Positions 1-5,848 of a stretch of 6,102 nt of DNA are shown piece after piece. Position numbers and translations under genes: made by a program. The stretch's first letter is position 1, and each line of letters opens with the position of its first letter. The stretch is from Acidimicrobiaceae bacterium (GTDB taxonomy: Bacteria; Actinomycetota; Acidimicrobiia; Acidimicrobiales; UBA8592), in assembly GCA_002722525.1 (NCBI GenBank), contig PBMJ01000002.1, positions 23,780-29,881 on the forward strand. The letters run 5' to 3'. Below the pieces are notes generated by a model that saw only the letters and a list, made by a program, of their open reading frames with translations, did not search any database and was not told the origin of the DNA.

Positions 1-2
1 TA

Positions 3-1574
3 GCCGCAGCAGTTTCGGCATCAGGCCACGGGGCGAAAACAATTGGAGTTTTTGAAAAGGCTGATGTTATAGGGGGAACGTCGGCCATGTCTGGCGGGAT
101 GATCTGGATTCCAGGAAACCACCATATGGGGAATCAGCAACTCAACGACTCTCGTGAAATGGCACTAGATTACTTAGGCTCTTTATCTCATGGCCGAATG
201 AGAGCTGACCTGCTAGAGGCTTATGTTGATGTTGGGCCCACCATGGTTCAATGGTTTGAAAATAATAGTGAAGTGATCTTTGAAATCGTAGAAAATTTTC
301 CAGATTACCATCCTGAAAATCCAGGTGGAAATAAAACTGGCGGTCGATCTCTAGAGTGCCCCTTATTCCCATTCGATGAGTTAGGAGAATGGGCTGGTCG
401 AATAAGTCAGAGTCGTCAGATGTCTCCTTTTCTCCTAATGAACGAAACAACCCTTGGCAGAGGCCCATTGAGTGCAGCAACAAAGGAAGTTCTCAAACTC
501 CGATCAGAGAAGAACCTTCGAGGATGCGGACAAGCGCTGATAGGACGCCTCGTGAAGTCATGCTTGGATAGACAGATAGTAATCGAAACCGAACATCAAG
601 CCGACGAATTGACCATCGAGCGGAACAATATAAGCGGAGTTCGTTTCAACACCCCCACAGGCATCAGAGAAGTGGAGACCCAATCAGTAATCATCGCTAC
701 TGGTGGATTTGAATGGGATAAAAGTCTTGTTAATAATTTTGTGCGAGGACCGCTTCAAAGACCTGTCTCTATCGAAACAAATACAGGCGACGGACTAAAA
801 ATGGCCATGCGAGCAGGAGCGGCGCTTGGTAACATGCAGGAAGCATGGTGGGTACCAGTTATAGACATCACTAATGACGAAGGTGCAACCATCCCGTGGA
901 TGGTGAATCGCGAGCGGGTAAATCCGCGCTGCATAATGGTAAACAAATATGGTAAGAGATTCGCAAACGAAGCTTCCAACTACAACGCATTTGGTGCCGC
1001 ATTCCACCAGCTGGATCCCGGAACATTTGAATATCAAAATATTCCAGCATGGATGATCTTTGACCAAGAATACCTCGTGCGCTATGGGTTATGCAGGTAC
1101 AGAGGTGAAGGCAAGATACCTGAATGGTTAACATCTGCAGACACCCTAGCCGAGCTTGCAAATCTCATAGGTTGTGACGGTTTGGGGCTTGAAGAAACAG
1201 TAGAGTGCTGGAATGCGCAAGTAGCCGATCTAGATGATAGTGACTTTCATCGAGGGAAAAGCGTGAATGACATACATTGGGGCGACGGAACAAAAACAAT
1301 AGCAGCCACACTCGGGCCCATTGACAAACCTCCGTATTATGCCGTAGAAGTCCGCCCCGGTGCATTAGGAACCAAAGGCGGGCCACAAACTAATGCAAAC
1401 GCGCAGATTCTTGATGTCGATGGCGAAGTTATCAAAGGGTTATATGCAGCGGGAAATGTGATGGCATCAGCCATGGGAATGGCTTATGGCGGGGCTGGAG
1501 GAACGCTTGGGCCATGTATGGTGTTTGGATTTATTGCCGGAAAGCACTCAGCTGAGGAGCTATTGCAAAAATAG
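3..1574 (+). CDS. FAD-dependent oxidoreductase, KstD/fumarate reductase flavoprotein superfamily (5' end missing)
   Basis: This is a flavoprotein of the FAD_binding_2 superfamily, which transfers hydride to or from C-C bonds next to a carbonyl. Its substrate is unknown. The frame is open to the left edge, giving 523 visible residues. The ATG at 87 is internal, because the 28 codons before it encode typical flavoprotein sequence: the end of the first Rossmann helix, then a strand ending VFEK, whose Glu18 should bind the FAD ribose. GGTSAMSGG follows at 24-32. Probably 15-25 N-terminal residues with the GxGxxG motif are lost. An ATGG turn lies at 232-235. The C-terminal FAD segment GLYAAGN starts at 479, followed by AYGGAGGTLGP. 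Tyr495 and Gly499 there have the Y-x3-G spacing of the catalytic pair in 3-ketosteroid delta1-dehydrogenases. The other catalytic tyrosines of those enzymes could not be assigned, so a steroid role is not claimed. No signal peptide or heme motif is visible. The stop is TAG at 1572. Family is confident; substrate is open. Confidence 0.9.
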   Translation, partial: AAAVSASGHGAKTIGVFEKADVIGGTSAMSGGMIWIPGNHHMGNQQLNDSREMALDYLGSLSHGRMRADLLEAYVDVGPTMVQWFENNSEVIFEIVENFPDYHPENPGGNKTGGRSLECPLFPFDELGEWAGRISQSRQMSPFLLMNETTLGRGPLSAATKEVLKLRSEKNLRGCGQALIGRLVKSCLDRQIVIETEHQADELTIERNNISGVRFNTPTGIREVETQSVIIATGGFEWDKSLVNNFVRGPLQRPVSIETNTGDGLKMAMRAGAALGNMQEAWWVPVIDITNDEGATIPWMVNRERVNPRCIMVNKYGKRFANEASNYNAFGAAFHQLDPGTFEYQNIPAWMIFDQEYLVRYGLCRYRGEGKIPEWLTSADTLAELANLIGCDGLGLEETVECWNAQVADLDDSDFHRGKSVNDIHWGDGTKTIAATLGPIDKPPYYAVEVRPGALGTKGGPQTNANAQILDVDGEVIKGLYAAGNVMASAMGMAYGGAGGTLGPCMVFGFIAGKHSAEELLQK

Positions 1575-1609
1575 TACCTTTGTGGGTGTAAGAAATTGCT
1601 TCTGAAATC

Positions 1610-1646
1610 GTCTCCCCTTTGAACAACAAAGTTCAAGAATGGAGAC
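1610..1646 (+). promoter_or_regulatory. Two-part hairpin that includes the Shine-Dalgarno of the next small ORF
   Basis: The outer arms GTCTCC (1610-1615) and GGAGAC (1641-1646) are perfect complements. An inner stem TTGAAC/GTTCAA (1619-1624 with 1631-1636) closes a six-base loop, with a small internal loop between the two stems. The right outer arm holds the GGAGA that would serve as Shine-Dalgarno for the ATG at 1650, so folding would hide it. No run of T follows on either strand, so it does not look like an ordinary intrinsic terminator. It could be a translational switch, a transcription-factor operator (the inner palindrome alone has that look), or a processing or 3'-stability stem for the flavoprotein mRNA. 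The pairing is read directly from the sequence; the function is inferred. Confidence 0.5.
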
Positions 1647-1649
1647 AAA

Positions 1650-1835
1650 ATGAATACACATACCGGATCAAGCACAATGTCAGGCAAGGCAGCGCTTTGG
1701 GCACTATATCGAGGTAGCCAAAACGAAACTCTTATGCGTTCAAACTACCGGACCTGCAATTTTCGAAAGGAATTTCTCGACTGGTGCGAAATTCAAAACG
1801 ATGAGTTAATTTCAAATACTGGTGCCCTAGCTTAA
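1650..1835 (+). CDS. Small hypothetical protein (61 aa), unrecognised
   Basis: I do not recognise this 61-residue reading frame. In its favour, it has a Shine-Dalgarno-like GGAGA four bases before the ATG and sits in the same orientation as both neighbours, in an otherwise empty 300-base gap. The product is mildly basic in the middle (around YRTCNFRKEF, residues 33-42) and acidic after that, with two cysteines (Cys35, Cys46). It has no membrane segment, signal peptide or known motif. A second Met at residue 10 is an alternative start. It ends 41 bases before the DUF2237 gene. It could be a real small protein, the remnant of a decayed gene, or a chance ORF. Its GGAGA lies inside the hairpin at 1610-1646, so if it is translated, that structure may control it. 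Confidence 0.35.
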   Translation: MNTHTGSSTMSGKAALWALYRGSQNETLMRSNYRTCNFRKEFLDWCEIQNDELISNTGALA

Positions 1836-1864
1836 AGATTTTTCTTTCTTGATCAAACAAGATA

Positions 1865-1870
1865 TACCAT
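1865..1870 (+). promoter_or_regulatory. Leaderless-type -10 box (TACCAT) before the DUF2237 gene
   Basis: TACCAT fits the TANNNT -10 consensus described for leaderless promoters in Actinobacteria and Deinococcus. Its final T is exactly seven bases before the A of the ATG at 1877, which is the spacing expected when transcription starts at the start codon. The bases just before the ATG contain no purine-rich Shine-Dalgarno. No convincing -35 box is seen. The same arrangement recurs at 2322-2327. The site is inferred, with moderate confidence because of the repeat. Confidence 0.45.
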
Positions 1871-1876
1871 AAAGAT

Positions 1877-2239
1877 ATGGCGAAAAATGTATTAGGGACA
1901 GATCTTGTCGACTGCAGCCTCGACCCCCTAACTGGTTACTATCGAAATGGTTGCTGCGATACAGGTAGCGGCGACATGGGAGTTCATACTGTTTGCGCCA
2001 TCATGACTGAAGAATTTCTTATCTATTCTAAGGAAGTAGGGAATGATCTTTCCACGCCAATGCCAGAATACGGATTCGAAGGGCTAAAACCCGGTGACCA
2101 ATGGTGCCTTTGTGCGCCTCGCTGGCAGGAAGCTTTTTTAGCTGGCAAAGCTCCTCAGGTAAAGCTGGAATCGACCCACATCGCAACCTTAGAATGGGCC
2201 AGATTTGAAGATTTAAAGTCTCACTCCTCCAGCAGCTAA
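1877..2239 (+). CDS. DUF2237 family protein (complete, 120 aa)
   Basis: This is a small, probably cytoplasmic protein of the DUF2237 (COG3651) family, whose biochemical function is not known to me. The diagnostic blocks are all present in order: NVLG (4-7), DPLTGYYRNGCC (16-27), HTVCAIMTEEFL (37-48), GNDLSTPMPEYGFEGLKPGD (55-74), WCLCAPRW (76-83) and the late TH at 100-101. Length is normal for the family and nothing is truncated. Six cysteines (13, 26, 27, 40, 77, 79) plus His37 and His101 are compatible with a metal site or a redox role, but that is only a suggestion. The ATG at 1877 is chosen because homology begins at residue 3. It lacks a Shine-Dalgarno and is preceded by a leaderless-type -10 box. 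The protein ends in four serines encoded partly within a hairpin. Its own promoter and the 94-base gap downstream suggest it is transcribed separately from the amidohydrolase operon. Confidence 0.93.
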   Translation: MAKNVLGTDLVDCSLDPLTGYYRNGCCDTGSGDMGVHTVCAIMTEEFLIYSKEVGNDLSTPMPEYGFEGLKPGDQWCLCAPRWQEAFLAGKAPQVKLESTHIATLEWARFEDLKSHSSSS

Positions 2240-2260
2240 TCTACCAGCTAGAAATTAGCT
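2234..2260 (+). other. Inverted repeat at the 3' end of the DUF2237 gene
   Basis: AGCTAAT (2234-2240) and ATTAGCT (2254-2260) are perfect complements, seven base pairs with a 13-base loop. The left arm contains the stop codon TAA of the DUF2237 gene. The stem is AT-rich and no T-run follows, so it is at best a weak terminator or an mRNA 3'-end stabilising stem. Confidence 0.35.
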
Positions 2261-2262
2261 AT

Positions 2263-2281
2263 TCAGAAAGGTATTTTCTGA
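2263..2281 (+). terminator. Short hairpin, possible weak terminator after the DUF2237 gene
   Basis: TCAGAAA (2263-2269) pairs perfectly with TTTCTGA (2275-2281) around a five-base loop. It lies two bases after the previous inverted repeat, so the two form a tandem pair between the DUF2237 stop and the promoter of the next gene. That position suits a terminator. However, the stem has few G-C pairs and the only T-run lies inside the structure, so the call is tentative. Confidence 0.3.
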
Positions 2282-2321
2282 TGCTGTTAGGAGATTACCT
2301 AAGAAGTCAGCTGCTTTGCGG

Positions 2322-2327
2322 TACCGT
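2322..2327 (+). promoter_or_regulatory. Leaderless-type -10 box (TACCGT) before the amidohydrolase operon
   Basis: TACCGT matches TANNNT and differs by one base from the TACCAT box upstream of the DUF2237 gene. Its last T again lies exactly seven bases before the ATG (2334). No Shine-Dalgarno is present before this ATG, whereas the second gene of the operon has a strong one. This supports a transcript starting at or next to the start codon. No clear -35 box is seen. Confidence 0.45.
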
Positions 2328-2333
2328 TAGTAT

Positions 2334-3626
2334 ATGGCACGAATAGTTCTCCAAGGAGCTCGTTATCCGGGCGATATAGCTTTCGAGGATGGTGTTATCA
2401 CTCAAATAGGGGCGGTAACCCCAAAATCAGGGGATATTAAAGTACGCATTGACGGTGATATTGTGACTCCTGGTCTGATTAACACCCATCATCACCTTTA
2501 CCAATGGATGACCCGTGGCCAGGCGACTGGCTGTGACCTATTCCAATGGTTGACAACCCTATATCCTATCTGGGGTCGGATGAACGTAGAGGACGTCTAT
2601 GCTGCAGCTTTAGTGGGACTAAGTGAACTTGCTATGACTGGGTGCACAACTGCATCGGACCACCATTACATCGTCCCGAACAATGATGACTCCGTTTTTG
2701 ATGCGATTGTAGAAGCGGCAAAAGCAGTTGGTATCCGCCTCTTTCTCAGTCGAGGTTCAATGGACCTCGGCGAATCATCCGGTGGACTACCGCCGGATAA
2801 CCTAGTTGAAGACCGTGATGCTATTCTTGCCTCTACCCAAAGAGTAATTGAGGAACACCATGATGGCGATATGGTCCATGTTGTAGTTGCTCCATGTAGC
2901 CCCTTTTCTGTATCGACAGGGCTAATGGTGGAATCTGCTGAACTCGCCCGAAAGTACGGACTTCAGATGCATACGCATTTGTGTGAAACAATTGATGAAC
3001 AAGAGCATTGCTTGGATCGCTTCGGGAAGAGACCTGTCATGCAGTTAGTTGACTGGGGATGGGCTGGTGATGACGTGTGGCTAGCTCATGGGATTCATTT
3101 GACTAGTGATGAAATTTCCCTTCTTGGGGATGCTGGAACAGGAATCGCTCACTGCCCTTCATCTAATGCTCGCATTGCTGCCGGGTTGTGCCCTGTTGTA
3201 GATTTTCGCAAAAACAATGTACCTGTTGGGTTAGGAGTAGACGGAGCTGCAAGTAACGAGGTAGGAGGTTTATTTGGTGAAATGCGTCAGGCACTGTACA
3301 CCGCTCGAATACGCGAAGAACAAGCTGATGCATTAATGCCTGAAGATGTTCTCGATATGGGTACTGTGGGAGGAGCTAAATGTTTAGGAAGAGACAATCT
3401 TGGAACGATCGATATTGGAAACCCAGCAGATCTCGTAGTATGGCCGGGAAATGACTTGGCAGGAATTTCCGATCCTATAACTGCTCTTATTTTAGGACCT
3501 GATAGGCGTGCAAAACATATTTTTGTGGCTGGTGAGCAACGGGTTCAAGATGGAGAGCTCCTCGGGGTTGATATTCATGCTGCACACCGAGAGCTTGCAG
3601 AACGAGCGCAGCTTTTATGGGACTAG
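2334..3626 (+). CDS. 8-oxoguanine deaminase-type amidohydrolase
   Basis: This is a complete 430-residue metal-dependent hydrolase of the COG0402 amidohydrolase family. It is closest in motif pattern to 8-oxoguanine deaminases (8-oxoguanine + water to urate + ammonia); SsnA and TrzN are related alternatives. The N-terminal beta-sandwich leads into PGLINTHHHLYQ (46-57), giving metal ligands His52 and His54. Further active-site residues are His215 and Glu218 (HTHLCET), His252 (LAHGIH) and Asp303 (LGVDGAASN). CPSSNARIAAGL (274-285) is the usual substrate-side loop. The C-terminal GNPADLVVW (362-370) closes the beta-sandwich. No essential residue is missing, and it should be cytoplasmic. Homology starts at the first residues, so the ATG at 2334 is favoured despite lacking a Shine-Dalgarno; a leaderless-type promoter fits. 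It is followed after ten bases by the dihydropyrimidinase gene, indicating an operon for purine or cyclic-ureide breakdown. Family is certain; exact substrate is less so. Confidence 0.88.
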   Translation: MARIVLQGARYPGDIAFEDGVITQIGAVTPKSGDIKVRIDGDIVTPGLINTHHHLYQWMTRGQATGCDLFQWLTTLYPIWGRMNVEDVYAAALVGLSELAMTGCTTASDHHYIVPNNDDSVFDAIVEAAKAVGIRLFLSRGSMDLGESSGGLPPDNLVEDRDAILASTQRVIEEHHDGDMVHVVVAPCSPFSVSTGLMVESAELARKYGLQMHTHLCETIDEQEHCLDRFGKRPVMQLVDWGWAGDDVWLAHGIHLTSDEISLLGDAGTGIAHCPSSNARIAAGLCPVVDFRKNNVPVGLGVDGAASNEVGGLFGEMRQALYTARIREEQADALMPEDVLDMGTVGGAKCLGRDNLGTIDIGNPADLVVWPGNDLAGISDPITALILGPDRRAKHIFVAGEQRVQDGELLGVDIHAAHRELAERAQLLWD

Positions 3627-3630
3627 GGGG
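3625..3630 (+). promoter_or_regulatory. Strong Shine-Dalgarno (AGGGGG) for the dihydropyrimidinase gene
   Basis: AGGGGG overlaps the TAG stop of the deaminase gene (3624-3626) and lies six bases before the ATG at 3637. This fixes the start and implies translation of the second gene from the same mRNA. The contrast with the SD-less first gene supports a leaderless first cistron and an SD-led second one. Confidence 0.7.
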
Positions 3631-3636
3631 TAGACA

Positions 3637-5052
3637 ATGGGTGTGAAGTTAATAAAAGGTGGAACAGTTGTCAATGCAAACCACATCGGAGAAGCTGATG
3701 TACTAATTGAAGAAGAAAAGATCGTAGGAGTCATTTCTCCGCAAAGTGAAATAGCGATATCGGCTCTTCATGGTGATACCGACATTATCGATGCATCTGG
3801 AATGTATGTGATACCTGGAGGGGTCGATGCACACGTCCATTTACAGCTTCCTATGAGCCCTGAGGCGACGTCAAGCGACACCTTTGCTTCGGGGACAGCT
3901 GCGGCCGCTTGGGGAGGAACCACTACCGTAATCGACTTCGCTGGACAAATAAAAGGAACAGCTATACCCCACGCGATTGAAACCCGCCTCGAGGAAGCGT
4001 CTGGCCAGTGCGCCATAGATTATGCGTTCCATCTTTCGGTAGGAGATGTAAACAACCAATCGCTCATAGACCTATCAAATATGCTTGAAGAAGGAATTAG
4101 CAGTTACAAGTTATTTATGGCTTACCCTGACTCGTGGTATTCAGACGACGGTCAAATACTTCAAGTAATGCAATTAGCAGCCGATACTGGTGCAATGATC
4201 ATGATGCATGCCGAGAACGGTATCGCAATCGATGTGCTCCGAGATCAGGCTTTCGAACGTGGCGCAACTGGATCTATCTGGCATGGCCGCACAAGGCCTC
4301 CTGAGCTGGAAGGAGAAGCCGCTCACAGAGCAATACAGCTTGCTGTTGTTGCAGGTTCCCCGCTCTATATCGTCCATCTTTCTTCTTCTAATGCCCTTAA
4401 TGAGGTTGCCCGAGCTCGTAACGACGGGAAAAACGTTTTTGCTGAAACTTGCCCCCAATACCTATATCTAAGCTTAGAAGAACATCTCGATCAACCAGGA
4501 ATAGACGGCGTTCGCCATATATGTTCACCCCCACTTCGTAAATTAGCAGACGGGCATCAAGATAGCTTATGGAAAGGACTTCGGACCGATGACTTATCCG
4601 TTGTTGCAACAGACCATTGTCCATTTTGTGATGCGGAGAAGAGACTTGGGATCGACGATTTCCGACAGGCCCCTAATGGGCTTGGAGTGATCGAGCATAG
4701 AATGGACTTACTATTCCAAGGAGTTCTGCAAGGAGAAATAAGTCTTCAGCGATGGGTCGAGATATGTTCCACTACCCCAGCTCGCCTCTTTGGCTTACAA
4801 GGGAAAAAAGGTGTCATTGCACCTGGGGCCGATGCAGATATAGTGATTTACGATCCCAAAAAAGAACACGTCCTTGGGGCAGAAACGCATCATATGGCGA
4901 TTGATCACTCTGCATGGGAAGGTGTCTCTGTTACAGGCCAAGCTATCAGCGTGCTGAGCCGTGGTAACTTTGTAGTCCAAAATCGGCAATTTGTTGGAGA
5001 ACAAGGGCATGGAAAATTCCTTAAACGAAATATTCCAGATTTCCTTCGATAA
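3637..5052 (+). CDS. hydA: Dihydropyrimidinase / D-hydantoinase
   Basis: This is a complete 471-residue cyclic amidohydrolase that should hydrolyse the ring of dihydropyrimidines or 5-substituted hydantoins to N-carbamoyl amino acids. It belongs to the binuclear-zinc hydantoinase family, normally a cytoplasmic tetramer. All metal ligands are visible: His66 and His68 (DAHVHLQ), Lys158 to be carbamylated (SSYKLFMAYP), His191 (MMHAEN), His247 (YIVHLSS) and Asp326 (ATDHCPF). Tyr163 and the substrate-backbone residues Ser297 (CSPPLR) and Asn347 (PNGLG) are also kept. The C-terminal GHGKFLKR (457-464) is typical. In the substrate-gate loop after Tyr163, Trp167 replaces the usual Phe. The start is set by AGGGGG six bases upstream, and it is ten bases behind the deaminase gene. 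The pairing suggests a role in catabolism of purine-derived or pyrimidine rings. Allantoinase is less likely given the HAEN and SYKLFMAYP motifs. No clear terminator follows. Confidence 0.92.
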   Translation: MGVKLIKGGTVVNANHIGEADVLIEEEKIVGVISPQSEIAISALHGDTDIIDASGMYVIPGGVDAHVHLQLPMSPEATSSDTFASGTAAAAWGGTTTVIDFAGQIKGTAIPHAIETRLEEASGQCAIDYAFHLSVGDVNNQSLIDLSNMLEEGISSYKLFMAYPDSWYSDDGQILQVMQLAADTGAMIMMHAENGIAIDVLRDQAFERGATGSIWHGRTRPPELEGEAAHRAIQLAVVAGSPLYIVHLSSSNALNEVARARNDGKNVFAETCPQYLYLSLEEHLDQPGIDGVRHICSPPLRKLADGHQDSLWKGLRTDDLSVVATDHCPFCDAEKRLGIDDFRQAPNGLGVIEHRMDLLFQGVLQGEISLQRWVEICSTTPARLFGLQGKKGVIAPGADADIVIYDPKKEHVLGAETHHMAIDHSAWEGVSVTGQAISVLSRGNFVVQNRQFVGEQGHGKFLKRNIPDFLR

Positions 5053-5085
5053 ATTACAAAAGGCAGCTTCGCAACCTCAAGCGAT

Positions 5086-5814
5086 TTATTGAACAACCTC
5101 AAAGGCGATAGCTACGACCCCAGTATCTTTATCTAGCGAGTGAATTATCTCACTAAGAGCCATTACCTTTCGTTGATTCCCATCGTTCACTTTTGTAACT
5201 GCAACACAAAACTTGGACTTCATGGGCTTAGCTTTCTTCTGCCCATCAGAGTGCAGAATTACTTTCGCTGCCCTTTCAGGTGTCAGACGCTCATGCGGCA
5301 AACATTCTGCCAGTTCCGCTACACGTTCGGGCCAGTGACAGCAGCTACTAATTACTTGATCAAGTGCTTCTGCCCCAATAGTGGAAATCATCAGATTGCT
5401 GGAAGATGGAACAACAGGTTCAAATTCCTCAGGGGCCTTAAATGGAAGTCTTCGAGACCCATCGGCTTCAACTACTACATTGTCTACACTTCGAAACCAA
5501 TGATCACATAATGAAGGATCAACTCCTATAGCCCTTTCACCTTGAACTTCCTTCCAAATCATAATTGGATTTCCGTTTGAAATGTTCTGAATGATTTCAT
5601 CCTCTGGCTCAAAAAAGACAGGCAGAGATCGGTTTTGATCAAATCCCATCTTCGTTGTGGAAGTTAAGATCGTCTTACCTTGAAGCTGCTTACCAAGCGC
5701 ATGAAGGATAGTGGTCTTTCCTCCCCCTCCAACAATTGATATATGATTTTGGGCTTGTGGCGCATCTAGCTCTAAATAATTAGCTAGCTCGGAAATTCGC
5801 AACAGATCGACCAT
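5086..5814 (-). CDS. yqeC: YqeC, putative selenium-dependent hydroxylase accessory protein
   Basis: This is a complete 242-residue P-loop protein matching YqeC, the putative accessory protein of selenium-dependent molybdenum hydroxylases. The family is found near purine hydroxylase genes and is thought to act in cofactor or enzyme maturation; the exact reaction is not established. A Walker-A-like SIVGGGGKTT spans 26-35, with Lys33 as the phosphate-binding lysine. STTKMG at 52-57 and the signature VVVEADGSRRLPFKAP at 113-128 follow, then EPVVPSS (132-138) and IGAEALDQ (146-153). TKVN at 207-210 resembles an NKxD-type base-recognition element. Length is normal for the family. The ATG at 5814 is the first possible start, as an in-frame TGA lies two codons upstream; only a weak GAG precedes it. 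The SDR gene ends 34 bases upstream on the same strand, so the two may be co-transcribed. It converges on the dihydropyrimidinase gene with 33 bases between stops. No hydroxylase gene is visible here. Confidence 0.88.
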   Translation of the reverse strand: MVDLLRISELANYLELDAPQAQNHISIVGGGGKTTILHALGKQLQGKTILTSTTKMGFDQNRSLPVFFEPEDEIIQNISNGNPIMIWKEVQGERAIGVDPSLCDHWFRSVDNVVVEADGSRRLPFKAPEEFEPVVPSSSNLMISTIGAEALDQVISSCCHWPERVAELAECLPHERLTPERAAKVILHSDGQKKAKPMKSKFCVAVTKVNDGNQRKVMALSEIIHSLDKDTGVVAIAFEVVQ

Positions 5815-5848
5815 AGAAACTCAATCAAAGACTTTAATAAATCTAATA

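Noticed and set aside
389..571. 60-codon + strand ORF in another frame of the flavoprotein gene
   Set aside because: It overlaps conserved coding sequence completely and has no homology signature.
871..1161. 96-codon and overlapping 90-codon - strand ORFs
   Set aside because: They lie wholly inside the conserved flavoprotein gene, have low-complexity Cys/His/Ser-rich translations and show no recognisable motifs.
4174..4471. ORFs of 87-94 codons on both strands within the dihydropyrimidinase gene
   Set aside because: The dihydropyrimidinase frame is conserved through this stretch (HAEN and YIVHLSS motifs), so these are shadows.
5047..5091. Inverted repeat CGATAAAT/ATTTATTG flanking the convergent stops, as a bidirectional terminator
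   Set aside because: It is AT-rich with one G-T pair and a 29-base loop. It is too weak to call a terminator.
5140..5511. 123-codon + strand ORF opposite yqeC
   Set aside because: It is antisense to a well-supported conserved protein, its translation resembles no family, and it has no Shine-Dalgarno. It is a shadow frame.
5635..5644. TTTGATCAAA palindrome, with a related TTGATCAA at 1849-1856
   Set aside because: The first copy is inside yqeC coding sequence. Such short AT-rich palindromes are expected by chance, and no shared context supports an operator.
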